Both the position numbers and the translations under genes were made by a program. Below, in pieces: positions 8,828-18,776 of a DNA stretch of 64,000 nucleotides; within the stretch, counting starts at the first letter, position 1; each line of letters opens with the position of its first letter. Location of the stretch: assembly GCA_029432775.1 (NCBI GenBank), contig JAROAZ010000013.1, positions 62,001-126,000 on the forward strand, written 5' to 3'. The notes below the pieces were generated by a model. That model was not told the DNA's origin, ran no database searches, and was given only the letters and a program-made list of their open reading frames with translations. This DNA is from Pontiellaceae bacterium B12227. GTDB lineage: Bacteria > Verrucomicrobiota > Kiritimatiellia > Kiritimatiellales > Pontiellaceae.

Positions 8828-9625
8828 ATGAAGAAAATTATAGCAATAGCTGTACTTGCAGCAACCGCGTCAACAGGTCTTGCCGAGGTTATTGTGACCG
8901 ATAGCATGGATGACTTGACCGGATGGTCTGCGAATGCCAATTGGTCAGCCAGCGCAGGAGTCGCGGAAACCGCATTAGCAACCCAATTTATGACAATGCA
9001 GACCGGCGTTGCTGCTCCTGTAAACATAGGCGACTATGTTTCGGCCTCAGTCAAGCAGAGAATTTCGGTTGGATCCGTGGGCCTTACCAATGCAAACCAA
9101 TACGCAACCCGGATTGCCATTGTGGGCGATGCAACGGGAGGCTCAGGTCTTGCCAAAGCAATGTGGACGCGCAGAGATCTTGATGCCGTTCCTGGACAAA
9201 TCTGGGGAGTTGGTCAATCAATCGTGAACGATCCCAACGATTGGAAGTTTGGTGGATGGAATAACATATCTACAATCGGATTGAGTGCAACCACCGATGC
9301 TACAAGTGATTGGTTTACCGCTGAAGTGACGATCACAAAAACGGGAGCAAGTGCCTACGATTTCACGGCCAGCTATTATAACAGCTCAGATGCTCTTATC
9401 TTTTCCGATACCATCATTGGATCAGACATGGGTAGCCTTGCAGGTCAAAGTACCTGGTATCTCAACATGGGTACAGAATACCAGTTCACCACAGCGGCTG
9501 ATCTCACCAAAATGGAAGTGGATTCTGCCACCCTGACCTCCTCCATCCCGGAACCGGCCTCGCTGGGTTTGGTTGCGGTGTTTGGTGGAGCCGTGCTCTT
9601 CCTCCGTCGCCGCTTAATGATCTAG
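8828..9625 (+). CDS. PEP-CTERM exported protein
   Basis: The 265-residue protein has an N-terminal signal peptide (MKKIIAIAVLAATASTGLA) and a C-terminal PEP-CTERM signal: the motif PEPASLG, a hydrophobic segment and the basic tail FLRRRLMI. The middle (about 20-235) is an Ala/Thr/Ser-rich beta domain of LamG-like appearance with no catalytic motif I recognise. PEP-CTERM proteins are recognised and cleaved by exosortase, and one is encoded at 53931-54905. AGGAG lies 6 nt before the ATG. The gene stands alone, with a strong terminator after it. Confidence 0.9.
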   Translation: MKKIIAIAVLAATASTGLAEVIVTDSMDDLTGWSANANWSASAGVAETALATQFMTMQTGVAAPVNIGDYVSASVKQRISVGSVGLTNANQYATRIAIVGDATGGSGLAKAMWTRRDLDAVPGQIWGVGQSIVNDPNDWKFGGWNNISTIGLSATTDATSDWFTAEVTITKTGASAYDFTASYYNSSDALIFSDTIIGSDMGSLAGQSTWYLNMGTEYQFTTAADLTKMEVDSATLTSSIPEPASLGLVAVFGGAVLFLRRRLMI

Positions 9626-9627
9626 AC

Positions 9628-9642
9628 TTCCAATCATTGGAA
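9628..9642. repeat. Intergenic TTCCAATCATTGGAA palindrome
   Basis: This exact copy sits 2 nt after the stop of the PEP-CTERM gene and 5 nt before its terminator stem, the same arrangement as at 2830-2880. Confidence 0.8.
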
Positions 9643-9647
9643 ATGAT

Positions 9648-9676
9648 AAAGCCCTCGCTTCCGCGGGGGCTTTATT
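9648..9676 (+). terminator. Rho-independent terminator after the PEP-CTERM gene
   Basis: An 11-bp stem (AAAGCCCTCGC with GCGGGGGCTTT, one G-T pair) with loop TTCC is followed by ATT and a short T-rich run. Confidence 0.8.
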
Positions 9677-9688
9677 GTTTCAAAGTAG

Positions 9689-9739
9689 AGCCGCCGCTAT
9701 GCGGTGGCTAACAGGTGAAGCCAGCGCATAGCGCAGGCT
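9689..9739. repeat. Pair of 21-nt AGCC hairpins, copy 2
   Basis: Hairpins at 9689-9709 and 9719-9739 have the same AGCC...GGCT form, length, loop size and position-5 mismatch as the pair at 6672-6723. They lie at the 3' end of the minus-strand SGNH hydrolase gene and may end its transcript. Confidence 0.65.
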
Positions 9740-10960
9740 TTACAGCAAAGGGCTAAGTACCGAATAGTCCTGCTTGGCAAGCTGCTCTGAGCCATAGGCG
9801 GTAAAATGGACATGGACATTGTGCGGGATTTGTAGTTCCTTGAGCTGAGGTTTTGCAAATGCATAGAGATCGTTCACTGGAATCCCCTGCTCTTTCATGA
9901 GTTTTCGAGCCGGTGCGTTATAGGCTTCCTGATCCAGATAAACGATGGATCCCGGGCAATCTTCCGGAATCGGCGTGGTGGTGGCAAAAACGAGCTGTGC
10001 GCCGGTGCGTTTCAGTTCCTTCACAAAAAGTTCCAAGTGCTGGAGATATTTCTCCGGCGGGAATTGTACGCGCGCGCCGGGCTGATCGGCATCGAGCGTC
10101 TTGTTGTCTTCATCCACATGCTTCATGGCATGCAGGCCCCAGTTAAACTGAATGATGTCCCATCCGCGCTCACCGCCCTTCTCCATATATTCATCAACGA
10201 TCTTCTTCCAGTCCGGTTTGGCCTCGTTATAGGTCGTGCCGCCGGAATAGACGATCGCCTCGCCGGCAAACAGGTTGCGCGTTGCGCCGTAGTAACCGCC
10301 GACGATCGAGTCGCCCACGATCAGGATACGCGGGCGGTTTGGATCGGAACCTTCGTTGAACGCCTCAAAAACGGCATTCGCCACCTGCTCGGCCATCAAC
10401 TGCGCGCCGACTTTGGTCGGCAAATTGGAGTTGTTCTGCACCATTTCGCTCAGGCGCGTGCGGGTGTAGTCGCCAAGGTCGTTCACTTTTACGCCGTTCG
10501 GGCCCAGCTGCTGCTTAAACTTCGAACCATAGGCCCAGTCGACGCCGCTCGCATAGCCTGCCATTTTCCCACGAACCGGCGTGGTGGTGCAGCCCACCAG
10601 AAAGGCGCCCGATTTTTCCAATGCCTGGATGAGCCCCGAATAGATGCCCCAGATTTCATTCTGCGCGGCCCGCGGTTTTCCGCTTTCGTGAAACATGATC
10701 TCCCGGCCATAGGAAAAGTGGATCACTTCATAGCCCTTGCCATAGATGTGCGTACTGCAGAAGGCCGCCCAGTCGGGTTTTCCAACCTTTGGAAACTCAA
10801 CAAAGGTGCACTCCGCCTTATCGCCAATGAGCTTGAGCAGCCCGGGCTTATAGGCCAGCATGACCTCATCGCCCAGCAGCAGGACGTTGTGGTTTCCGCG
10901 GGCCAGAACGGGCAGCGCAGAGGCTGCGACCGCAGAAGAAATAAACATACGGCGCTGCAT
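9740..10960 (-). CDS. Exported SGNH/GDSL-type hydrolase, two-lobed
   Basis: The 406-residue protein starts MQRRMFISS (Tat-like leader, hydrophobic to about 20). The second half is a clear SGNH fold: ILIVGDSIVGGYY at 212-224 with nucleophile Ser218, and IIQFNWGLHAMK as the block III region. The first half shows a weaker echo (VLLLGDEVM at 26-34, VIHFSYGRE near 79), in which Asp-Glu replaces the catalytic Asp-Ser; it looks like a degenerate duplicate. Such enzymes remove acyl groups from sugars. The start codon shares one base with the stop of the upstream sulfatase (TAATG), so the two proteins are translationally coupled and probably act on the same polymer. Palindromes lie at 10616 (one change) and 10780. 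Confidence 0.83.
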   Translation of the reverse strand: MQRRMFISSAVAASALPVLARGNHNVLLLGDEVMLAYKPGLLKLIGDKAECTFVEFPKVGKPDWAAFCSTHIYGKGYEVIHFSYGREIMFHESGKPRAAQNEIWGIYSGLIQALEKSGAFLVGCTTTPVRGKMAGYASGVDWAYGSKFKQQLGPNGVKVNDLGDYTRTRLSEMVQNNSNLPTKVGAQLMAEQVANAVFEAFNEGSDPNRPRILIVGDSIVGGYYGATRNLFAGEAIVYSGGTTYNEAKPDWKKIVDEYMEKGGERGWDIIQFNWGLHAMKHVDEDNKTLDADQPGARVQFPPEKYLQHLELFVKELKRTGAQLVFATTTPIPEDCPGSIVYLDQEAYNAPARKLMKEQGIPVNDLYAFAKPQLKELQIPHNVHVHFTAYGSEQLAKQDYSVLSPLL

Positions 10961-12777
10961 TATACCTCTGGAATCAGACTGATCGGTATCTCCAGTTTTT
11001 TGTCATCGGCTCCGAGCGCGAAGTCGGTCACGACAAAGTCGTTTTCCTGCGACCAATTGATTTCCGCACGGCGGTCACCCAGCACGATTGTACCGAGCTT
11101 GTTGCGGAACCAGTTCGCCAGTTTTACATACTGCGGATCATCGGCCACGTTCCAGCGTTCACCGGGATCGGTCCGCAGATCGTAAAGACACATCTGAACG
11201 TCATCACGCGGACATTCCAGAGCCCATTTAATATGGGCACCCGGCTTTTCGCCCCACTTGTCGCCGGGCTTTCCATCTTTGTTGCGGGTTTTCATGGAGA
11301 ATGCAAAGTCGCGCGACCGCATATAGGCGCGGGGCCCGACGACATGATTCATCTCGCCGACAATATATTCACGCTGCCCGCTCTTTACCGATTTCCAAAG
11401 GCTGGAACCATCCAGGTATTGGAAATCCTTCGAGCTGATATCCACCCCCGCCGCTTCGTAGAAGGTCGGAGCGAGATCGACAAACTCGACCAGGTTTTCG
11501 GAGTGCTTCCCTTTCGGGAACAACCCCTTAATCGAGGACGCGGCCACCATGGCATTGTGCGTGGACTGATCCCACGGGCCGAACTTGGCCTCGATCCCCT
11601 GCTCGCCCAGATGCCAGCTGTGGTCACCGCAGACATAGACAATGATCCAGTCGCGACCGGTCTTCTTGTTGTGCTTGATGAACGATTCAACGGCGCGCCC
11701 GATCTGGGAATCGCCGTGCGCGCAGAAGGCATAGTAGTCGCGAATAGCCTGCAGCTTCTCCTCTTTCCGAAGGTTGGAAAAATTCATTTTGGCGTGAAGT
11801 TTTTTAAGCTGCGCCGGCATCTTCTCCACTTCGGTCGGATCGAACTCCGGAATGATATAGGGAATCTCCCGCTCCTTCGTTTTGAAGAGCTCGCGGAACT
11901 CTTTCGAGGGCAATACCGGCGAGTGCGGGAAATGGAAACCCAGATAGGTAAACAGCGGTTCGTCCGGTTTTGCTTCGTTTTCCAGATAGTGGATAAATGC
12001 GGAAGCGATTTCGCCATCGAGTGTCTTTTCGGTGGGTTGGGAGCTTTCACCCCCGATAATCATGCCGCTCTGGTCGCGGGTGTAGGCGCGCAGAATGTCG
12101 CGCTCAGCATCAATCGCATCGCGGTTGGCACCGTCCTCCGGAAGCAGCTCTTTGTTTTTACCGCGGGAGGTAAAATATTCCTTTGTCGAGCCGTCGGGAT
12201 AGTAGAAGCGCTCCACCCGCTGCGAGCCTTCCGGGCTCCATTTGGTTTCCGGAAAGAAATCAGTGCGCCCGCTCTTCTGCAGATCGTTTTTCTTTTCAAC
12301 GACCACGTCATATTGATCGACCGTGTTCCAGGTCAAGCCGGGGCCCCAATCGAAAATATAATAGCCGTGTTTACCGAACTGCGCGGTGGTATAGCCCGCC
12401 GAGCGCATCACCTGCGGGATCGTCTTTTTACACGGATCGGCCGCCTGATGATTCTGCTCAAAACCATAGACACCATTCCGGAAAGGATACTGCCCCGTAT
12501 GCATGGAAGCGCGCGATGGTGCGCAGGCCGGTGCATTGCAGTAGGCCTGCGAAAAAATGGTTCCCTGCCTGGCCAGTCGGTCCACGTGCGGCGACATCAC
12601 ATAACCGAGCGGGCTCAGCTTTGAACCACTCACCGCTTCATTATAGCACGCCAGCGAATCGGGCCGCTGATCGTCGGTTACAATCCAAAGAATGTTCGGC
12701 TGTTTTTTCTTTGCCGCAAGACTGCGGGCCGCCACACCGGCCACCAGTGCCGTTCCCATAAAATGTCTTCTGTTCAT
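10960..12777 (-). CDS. Exported sulfatase (Tat leader)
   Basis: This 605-residue type I sulfatase has the leader [14 protein letters not shown], the metal-binding [11 protein letters not shown] (31-41) and the formylglycine signature C-A-P-S-R at 85-89. Later motifs include [10 protein letters not shown] and [15 protein letters not shown]. It lies 2 nt after the GH16 gene and overlaps the SGNH gene by one base, giving an operon GH16, sulfatase, SGNH. That context suggests it desulfates the polymer or oligosaccharides made by the GH16 enzyme. Palindrome copies at 11393, 11410 and 11765 encode SSLWK, FQYLD and SNLRK. Confidence 0.94.
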   Translation of the reverse strand: MNRRHFMGTALVAGVAARSLAAKKKQPNILWIVTDDQRPDSLACYNEAVSGSKLSPLGYVMSPHVDRLARQGTIFSQAYCNAPACAPSRASMHTGQYPFRNGVYGFEQNHQAADPCKKTIPQVMRSAGYTTAQFGKHGYYIFDWGPGLTWNTVDQYDVVVEKKNDLQKSGRTDFFPETKWSPEGSQRVERFYYPDGSTKEYFTSRGKNKELLPEDGANRDAIDAERDILRAYTRDQSGMIIGGESSQPTEKTLDGEIASAFIHYLENEAKPDEPLFTYLGFHFPHSPVLPSKEFRELFKTKEREIPYIIPEFDPTEVEKMPAQLKKLHAKMNFSNLRKEEKLQAIRDYYAFCAHGDSQIGRAVESFIKHNKKTGRDWIIVYVCGDHSWHLGEQGIEAKFGPWDQSTHNAMVAASSIKGLFPKGKHSENLVEFVDLAPTFYEAAGVDISSKDFQYLDGSSLWKSVKSGQREYIVGEMNHVVGPRAYMRSRDFAFSMKTRNKDGKPGDKWGEKPGAHIKWALECPRDDVQMCLYDLRTDPGERWNVADDPQYVKLANWFRNKLGTIVLGDRRAEINWSQENDFVVTDFALGADDKKLEIPISLIPEV

Positions 12778-12779
12778 TT

Positions 12780-15695
12780 CTACTCCAATTCAACCGTGGT
12801 TCGATAAAAGCGGTTGGAGCTGAGCGGATCCAAGATTTCAATCAGACTTCCAGTCCCTGGAACTCCGTTGGTAAGAGCCGTCCAATCTCCCGCCAGATCT
12901 TCCGTGTATTCAACTGAGTAAAGACGATTCAGCACCGATGGCATATACACCTTATAGATACCTTCTTCGGTTGCCCCGGCAGCATGGAATGAATCAGCAG
13001 AATCATTCGGACCCGTTCCGGCAATATATTCCGAGAAGGCATCCAGACCATCGCCGTCCACATCCAGACCGGCATCCTTACCGGGCACAGTCATTCCATT
13101 CATCAATTCCCACCAGTCCGGCACAAGGTCGCCATCGCTGTCCGTCGCGTCCGGCAGGAGCGTAGACGGATCTCCGACCACGTTGCCGGAGGCCTGCGCC
13201 AGGCCATTGATAGCCGACTCGGTGCTCTTGTCTCCATTACGGTTTACGTGTCCACCGGGATTATCGAAGAAGAGATTATTCTGCAGCAAAAAATTATCAT
13301 GGTTAGCCCAGAACCCTTCTCCGCCGCCTGCCATCAGGATGCTGTCTTCAATGATGGTGGATGGAGAACCGTACGCGTCCGACTCGATGCCGTCGGAGCT
13401 ATTGCTGATCACCGTGCAGCTGACCAGCTCAACCGTTCCATAGTTGTGGCGGATAACACCGCGGCCGAGTTGATTGGTATTCGCGGCAATCAGGCAGTTG
13501 GTCATGCGAACCGTCGTGTTTTCAGATCCCCACTGCATGGTAAAGGCACCGGCATCACCGGAGGTGTAGTTGTTGATCATCTGCGAATCGACCATCTCCA
13601 CCAGCGCACCGTCGCGGGCTCCGAAGGCAGCACCACCGGCATATTTTCCGAAAGAGCGATTGTTGGAGAACTCGCAGTTTTCAAAACGCACTTCAGCCAG
13701 CCCCTGTCCATCCACGCCGTCCACATAGGCTCCGCTGCCACCGCCGTTGGCCGGATTGTGATCAACCATACGGCAGTTGGCGATGACGACATTGGAGCAG
13801 ACCCCGAGGATTTCGATTCCGTGGTCGTAGCTGGCTGTGGTGCCCCTGACTGTAAACCCGTCAAACCGGAATCCGTCGCACCCTTTGATATTGACGGTGG
13901 AATAACCATCCGGCGGCGATTGAATAAGTGTCGGATTAGCGATCGGATCACGATCATCCAACGATGTATCGCCGGCGGCAAAACCTCCGTAGACCTTGAG
14001 ATTGTTGATTCCGAAAAAAGTCAGATACTCGGGATAGATTCCACCAGCCACCCAGATCGAGTCGCCATCGTAGGTTTCGTTGATGGCTGCGGGAATCGAT
14101 TTCTTCGCACTGTTCCAGCTCAGGCCGTCGTTGTCATCATCACCATTGGACGCATCGACATACCAGGTGGTGTCGCTCTCGGGCTTGATCCATGCGCGAA
14201 CATAATCAACATCATACGAATTTCCGAGCTTATGAAGGTTGGCATTGATATCACTGAGCTTGCTCAGATAGTCATTGAATTCATTCCCTACCATCAGACG
14301 CTGCCCAACCTTAAAAGAGCCCGTGGCGCGCGTACGATACAACTGCCCGTCGATATAGATTTTGCAGGTATCTTTGTCCCACTCGAACCCGTAGACATGG
14401 AAGTCATCAATCATATTAAACGGTAACGTGTAGTGCTCGGGATCGGGGATCGAGTTACCGCCATTATCATCCACTCCCGCAGCCGATGGCGTTTTCCAGA
14501 TGTGGAAGTTACAGGAATAGTAATCTTCATATCCGGGACGGCCGGAAGGACATTCCAGCATGTCGATTTCCCGATTGTACGAAGAACTGCCGCCGGTGAG
14601 CCACCAAGTGGTCATAATCGGGAAATCGAGCGCGCGGCAGCGGATTTCAAAATAGCCGTACCGTCGGGATGTGGTGCTTTGAAAATAGCCGGCATCATAC
14701 AGGTAAACCTCGTCGTATTTATTTGTGTATGGAGCCGCACGCAGATCAGTTGTTAGGATGGCATGGCCTCCCACCAACGCCACGTTGTTATATTCATGAT
14801 ACACCGGGTCGCGCCCCTCCCAGTTGACGGCCTCCCACTTCCGCGGATCGAGCGCGGTGCCGTCGAACTCATCGGTCATGGGTTCATAGGGAACCCAACC
14901 TGCTGAGTTGCCGGGGTCGGTTAAGGGCCAGGCCTCGCCCACCACCTTCACCTCAAAGTTATCCATGTGCACTTCAGAAATTTTTCCGAACGCTTCGATG
15001 CTCAGTCCGGTGCTGTTTCCGCCGGTTGAATAGCCGGCAAAGAGCTCTGTGCCGGTTGAAATGCCCAGATCCACTTCCGAGGAGGTGTAGTTCACAGAAA
15101 CGCCGTCCGTCAGAACCGCCTTCGCGAAGAGCGATCCGCTTACATCACGGATGGTCCATTCCACCCTGAACCAGTTGCTGGTATCCGCATTGGCGGTATT
15201 GACCCCGAGAGAACTGTGCGCAACCCAGCCTTCCACCCAGGGGGCTTCAGGAAGGCGATTTCCTATTGCGCCGCCGCGTTGGGCAATGTAAAACCCGTTA
15301 TTCGTTCCACTCTCCCAATCCGGCGAGGTGGACACCAGCAGCCCGAAGACGTTCTTGTTCATGTTGTTCGTGATCTGCCCACCCCCGACATACACGTACC
15401 GGAAGTCGGAACAAACCACAGCCACCTGGCCACTCGAAATCGTGAACCCGGTCTGATGCGGAATGTGATAGTTGCTCTCGGCCGCCCCGTCCAGAGCGCC
15501 AAAGGCGTTATCGCGCCCGCTGAACAATTCCTGCTGGGAGCCGCCATTATCCTTGGCATCCCACAGAGTTCCAATGATTGGAACCCCGGAAATATAGGAA
15601 CTGAAATCCTCCGAGACTACAACGCCTGCCCCGACCGGATTCGCACCCAGCCAAACACTTGCCGCTAACAAAACAAACGTGCTCTTTTTCATCAT
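12780..15695 (-). CDS. Secreted GH16 glycosidase fused to a beta-helix domain
   Basis: From the ATG at 15695 the product has 971 residues: a signal peptide (to about 24), an N-terminal module of about 230 residues shared with the two upstream paralogues, a GH16 domain (about 270-510; catalytic EIDMLE, with [17 protein letters not shown]), a right-handed beta-helix region (about 515-840; starts [18 protein letters not shown]), a Ca-binding [16 protein letters not shown] segment and a C-terminal beta domain. GH16 members with EIDxxE cut beta-1,4- or 1,3-linked galactans and glucans; with sulfatases next door, agar, porphyran or carrageenan is likely but unproven. An in-frame start at 15752 is rejected because it reads through a terminator hairpin. 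Palindromes lie at 12848 and 15569. Confidence 0.9.
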   Translation of the reverse strand: MMKKSTFVLLAASVWLGANPVGAGVVVSEDFSSYISGVPIIGTLWDAKDNGGSQQELFSGRDNAFGALDGAAESNYHIPHQTGFTISSGQVAVVCSDFRYVYVGGGQITNNMNKNVFGLLVSTSPDWESGTNNGFYIAQRGGAIGNRLPEAPWVEGWVAHSSLGVNTANADTSNWFRVEWTIRDVSGSLFAKAVLTDGVSVNYTSSEVDLGISTGTELFAGYSTGGNSTGLSIEAFGKISEVHMDNFEVKVVGEAWPLTDPGNSAGWVPYEPMTDEFDGTALDPRKWEAVNWEGRDPVYHEYNNVALVGGHAILTTDLRAAPYTNKYDEVYLYDAGYFQSTTSRRYGYFEIRCRALDFPIMTTWWLTGGSSSYNREIDMLECPSGRPGYEDYYSCNFHIWKTPSAAGVDDNGGNSIPDPEHYTLPFNMIDDFHVYGFEWDKDTCKIYIDGQLYRTRATGSFKVGQRLMVGNEFNDYLSKLSDINANLHKLGNSYDVDYVRAWIKPESDTTWYVDASNGDDDNDGLSWNSAKKSIPAAINETYDGDSIWVAGGIYPEYLTFFGINNLKVYGGFAAGDTSLDDRDPIANPTLIQSPPDGYSTVNIKGCDGFRFDGFTVRGTTASYDHGIEILGVCSNVVIANCRMVDHNPANGGGSGAYVDGVDGQGLAEVRFENCEFSNNRSFGKYAGGAAFGARDGALVEMVDSQMINNYTSGDAGAFTMQWGSENTTVRMTNCLIAANTNQLGRGVIRHNYGTVELVSCTVISNSSDGIESDAYGSPSTIIEDSILMAGGGEGFWANHDNFLLQNNLFFDNPGGHVNRNGDKSTESAINGLAQASGNVVGDPSTLLPDATDSDGDLVPDWWELMNGMTVPGKDAGLDVDGDGLDAFSEYIAGTGPNDSADSFHAAGATEEGIYKVYMPSVLNRLYSVEYTEDLAGDWTALTNGVPGTGSLIEILDPLSSNRFYRTTVELE

Positions 15696-15737
15696 TCCAA
15701 CCTGCCGGCGCTGAAGGCCGGTTTGCTCTGGATGCTG

Positions 15738-15764
15738 AAAAACCCCGCGCAAGGCGGGGTTTTT
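15738..15764 (-). terminator. Terminator between the 865-residue gene and the GH16 gene
   Basis: AAAAACCCCGC and GCGGGGTTTTT form a strong hairpin with T-runs on both strands. It lies 27 nt beyond the stop of the gene at 15791 and only 43 nt before the GH16 start, leaving little room for a separate GH16 promoter; read-through may set expression of the GH16-sulfatase-SGNH genes. Confidence 0.85.
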
Positions 15765-15790
15765 CTTACTTTCAGATTAAAAAATCTGAA

Positions 15791-18388
15791 TTACTGATAT
15801 TTCTCAACAATCACCTTATTGAATTTTTGAGCCGCATCTTCTGCGGGAATGGAAACTTGTTCCATTGGCGGAACGGCTTCGGTGCTTCCAGTGATGTTAA
15901 CCCAGGTTCCGGTAGTCCATGGACCGGTTACCAGATTTTCGGTAGAGACCAGAGCATAACGGCCGGTACCATCCTGACGAAGCAGAATGCTGACTTCCAT
16001 TCCATCGATGCTTGCGCTTTCGCCCAGATCACTACCATCTTTCGGATTACCGTCCAGCATCCACTCGCCCCAGTTCAGCAGGCCGTCGAAATCGTCATCG
16101 CCATTTTCGCCGCCTGAGAGGTCATATCCTTCAGCCCAAAGTTCGTAGCCAACCAGGTCCGGCACGATGTGTTTCACCAACAGATTATCGATCGAGATGC
16201 CGTTGGTGTTGCCGTAATTGGATGCACCGTAGAATCCGAAGAACAACTCGCTGGCGTTGTAGGTATTGGAGGCAACCACATCGACACCCACCAGGGAATC
16301 GGACCATCCGCTGACCATGTTCGATACCGTCAGGTCAACGATCCATGTATCTGCAGTCGCTGATTTTTCCAGCGAGTAAGTTACACGATGCCATTCGGTC
16401 GTCGTCGAACCATCAACAGCAACCGCTCCCAGATTGGTGAACGACGTGGAGAAGTCGTCCGCTCCGGGACTTCCGGCATATGTATCGATTCGATAGTCGC
16501 CGGTCGCCTTTTTGGCCACACGGATACCGACTGCATTGTCGTTATCGTAGGACGTACCCGCATTCGTGTAGACTGAAGAAAGGATCACATCCAGCATGGT
16601 CGAGTTATCTACATTCCGGCCATAGATCTTTTCGTCGAAGGCTATCTCGATCGTGTCGCCCACTTCAACATCCGTGATGGAGCTGAAGGTATTCATTTCG
16701 CCGCGCCAGTTGAGGCCAAGACCTTCCGACGGCCAACAGGTGGCCACCCCGTTGTCAGCGACGAAATGCTGCCCGCCATTCAGGACATCCCAGTCACGAT
16801 CGGCATCAAGGTTCGCACCATCAGCCATATCATTGAAGTCCTCAACAATGATCACGCCTTCCGGCAGCATATCATCCGGATCCAGCGCACGGATCGTGCC
16901 GACAAAGTTATCATACTCACTGCCTTCTGTGCCTACGGCGAAATTATTAAACGCAGCAAACATGGCATAGAAACTTGCCTGACTGTACAGGTCGGCATTG
17001 TCCACCTTGACTTCAGCATTGAATGCTGCACCACTGTTCTGATTCAGCAAGGAGAGCCCGACAAACAACACATCGTCCTTAGTTGACCGTTCGATTGAAT
17101 AGGTCACCCGCACAGTATCGCCGGTATGCACTCCGAGATCCGGATCAACACCAATAACGGAATCATCGAAATCAGCCACAGTGACTACGTTGGTTGTCTC
17201 TGCATAGTAGAGGCGCCATCCGCCACCGGATTTCTGATAGAGCCGGAAGCCCATGGCTGTATTGCTGCTGTCGTAGTAAGCCTGCGGACGATCATCCCAA
17301 ACGCCATTGGTCCAAACTTCACCCATCATGGCAATATCAAGGTAGGCGTTATTATTCGCCTCGGCGGTAAATGCGCGCCAGTCAAACTCGATGGTCGCAG
17401 TTTCGCCGACCTGCGGTTCCATGGCGTTTTCGCTCATTACGCCGCCCCAGGTTCCACCGGTTTTATTGGTCGAGAAATTAGGACGTTGCATGGCATATCC
17501 ATTATAACCGGCCCATTTATTATTGTTGTTGATCAGGTTCCATCCCTCCCGATACTGAACGCTCGCTTCGTCGGCCAGATCGTTAAAATCATCCTGCCAG
17601 ATAATGGTCTCGAGCGGCGGGGTTCCCACATAGAAGTTGTCAAAATGGACTTCGCTGACCTGAGTGATTTCTTCAACGGTATTGGAGTTGGAACCATTAT
17701 ATCCAGAAGTAACACCCGCATAAATCGTAGTTCCTTCTGCAATCCCTGTATCTCGCGGGGTGCCATCAACAAGCACCACGAAAGTCTCGGAATTATATAC
17801 ATCCATATCCATCCAGACCGTACCATTGGATACTGAAAGGTCAGACTGCACAATAACCCAGTCACTGGTTCCGCCTGTGTCCGCGTTTACACCGAGATCA
17901 CTGACATTAACCCAACCCTCAACCCAGAGGCCGTCGGTTCCGTCGTGGGCAAGGCCTATCGCCTTATTGCGCATTACGACAGCCTTGTCTTTTTTGGTTC
18001 CATTAAACCAATTCGTGGTGGTCCCAATATTCAAAGAAAAGAACGACTTGTTCTTAATATCCGGAGCTCCTCCTGAAGCATGTACAAACCGCATGTCGGT
18101 TTTGATGATGAATTCATCATCGCCAGCAAGCGAAAAACCATGGGTTGTCGGCGCATGGTAGTTCTGTATTGCTTTACTAGTATCAAGAACAGCATACGTT
18201 CCATCCGATGTCAGCAGATCCTGCTGCAGGTATGGGGGAGCTGTGTTCGTGTCAAACTTAGGTCTCCAATCATCTCCAAATATCGTACCACCCGTATACG
18301 AACTGAAGTCTTCTTCAAAGACGATCGTTTCCGCATGTGCGGCACCTGCTGTCAGTGCAAGTAATAGCATTAACGCTAATTTTTTCAT
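15791..18388 (-). CDS. Large secreted multi-module protein of unknown function
   Basis: The 865-residue protein has a signal peptide (MKKLALMLLLALTAGAAHA). Three similar beta-rich modules follow, each opening with an acidic D-F motif: EEDFSSYTGG (about 25), QDDFNDLADE (about 265) and VEDFNDMADG (about 515). They look like LamG or other jelly-roll folds. A Ca-binding-type segment, GDDDFDGLLNWGEWMLDGNP, near 755 and a final beta domain close the protein. No catalytic motif is recognised. The first module matches the N-termini of the proteins at 18777 and 12780. A role in binding the same polysaccharide is inference. No dispersed palindrome occurs in the gene, unlike most neighbours. Confidence 0.85.
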   Translation of the reverse strand: MKKLALMLLLALTAGAAHAETIVFEEDFSSYTGGTIFGDDWRPKFDTNTAPPYLQQDLLTSDGTYAVLDTSKAIQNYHAPTTHGFSLAGDDEFIIKTDMRFVHASGGAPDIKNKSFFSLNIGTTTNWFNGTKKDKAVVMRNKAIGLAHDGTDGLWVEGWVNVSDLGVNADTGGTSDWVIVQSDLSVSNGTVWMDMDVYNSETFVVLVDGTPRDTGIAEGTTIYAGVTSGYNGSNSNTVEEITQVSEVHFDNFYVGTPPLETIIWQDDFNDLADEASVQYREGWNLINNNNKWAGYNGYAMQRPNFSTNKTGGTWGGVMSENAMEPQVGETATIEFDWRAFTAEANNNAYLDIAMMGEVWTNGVWDDRPQAYYDSSNTAMGFRLYQKSGGGWRLYYAETTNVVTVADFDDSVIGVDPDLGVHTGDTVRVTYSIERSTKDDVLFVGLSLLNQNSGAAFNAEVKVDNADLYSQASFYAMFAAFNNFAVGTEGSEYDNFVGTIRALDPDDMLPEGVIIVEDFNDMADGANLDADRDWDVLNGGQHFVADNGVATCWPSEGLGLNWRGEMNTFSSITDVEVGDTIEIAFDEKIYGRNVDNSTMLDVILSSVYTNAGTSYDNDNAVGIRVAKKATGDYRIDTYAGSPGADDFSTSFTNLGAVAVDGSTTTEWHRVTYSLEKSATADTWIVDLTVSNMVSGWSDSLVGVDVVASNTYNASELFFGFYGASNYGNTNGISIDNLLVKHIVPDLVGYELWAEGYDLSGGENGDDDFDGLLNWGEWMLDGNPKDGSDLGESASIDGMEVSILLRQDGTGRYALVSTENLVTGPWTTGTWVNITGSTEAVPPMEQVSIPAEDAAQKFNKVIVEKYQ

Positions 18389-18482
18389 CTCGTGTTCTCC
18401 TCATCAACGGGCCGCCCACCTCGGACATGTCATGCGGCTCTACCTCAGGTATCAGCCACGGCCTATTTGTGAACGTACACAA
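18384..18482 (-). promoter_or_regulatory. Duplicated leader with operator-like palindrome, copy 1
   Basis: The about 100 bp upstream of the 865-residue gene closely match the leader of its paralogue at 20749-20846. Conserved blocks are CGGCCTATTTG and GCCGCCCACCTCGGACA, the latter next to the ribosome site. TTGTGAACGTACACAA at 18467-18482 is a palindrome with central ACGT, of the shape bound by LacI- or GntR-type regulators (AraR sites look similar). The remaining bases to 18717 are A/T-rich without a gene. Confidence 0.6.
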
Positions 18483-18717
18483 GGTATATTTGTTCACTGT
18501 AACATTCAATAGAAAACTTCCATCAGTTTTTATTAAAAATTCTCCTCCAAGGTCATTGGTTATGCGTTTTATTAAATTCAGCACCTCCAACTTACCGTCA
18601 AAAAGATAGCCATTATCTGTCAATTGCTATTTGAAAGCGTCAGTTTTTTGACTCAGGTTGTGACAAGAATCCTGTGTCGGCTTTAAAATGGGCACCGAAC
18701 TGACGCAGCCCATACAC

Positions 18718-18745
18718 AAAAAACCCCGCACGAGGCGGGGTTTTC
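18718..18745 (-). terminator. Terminator after the 658-residue secreted protein gene
   Basis: AAAACCCCGC and GCGGGGTTTT form a hairpin with T-runs, 31 nt after the stop codon; it resembles the one at 15738-15764. Confidence 0.85.
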
Positions 18746-18776
18746 CTATAATTAACCAGAGCCAGGGGCTCAGGAA

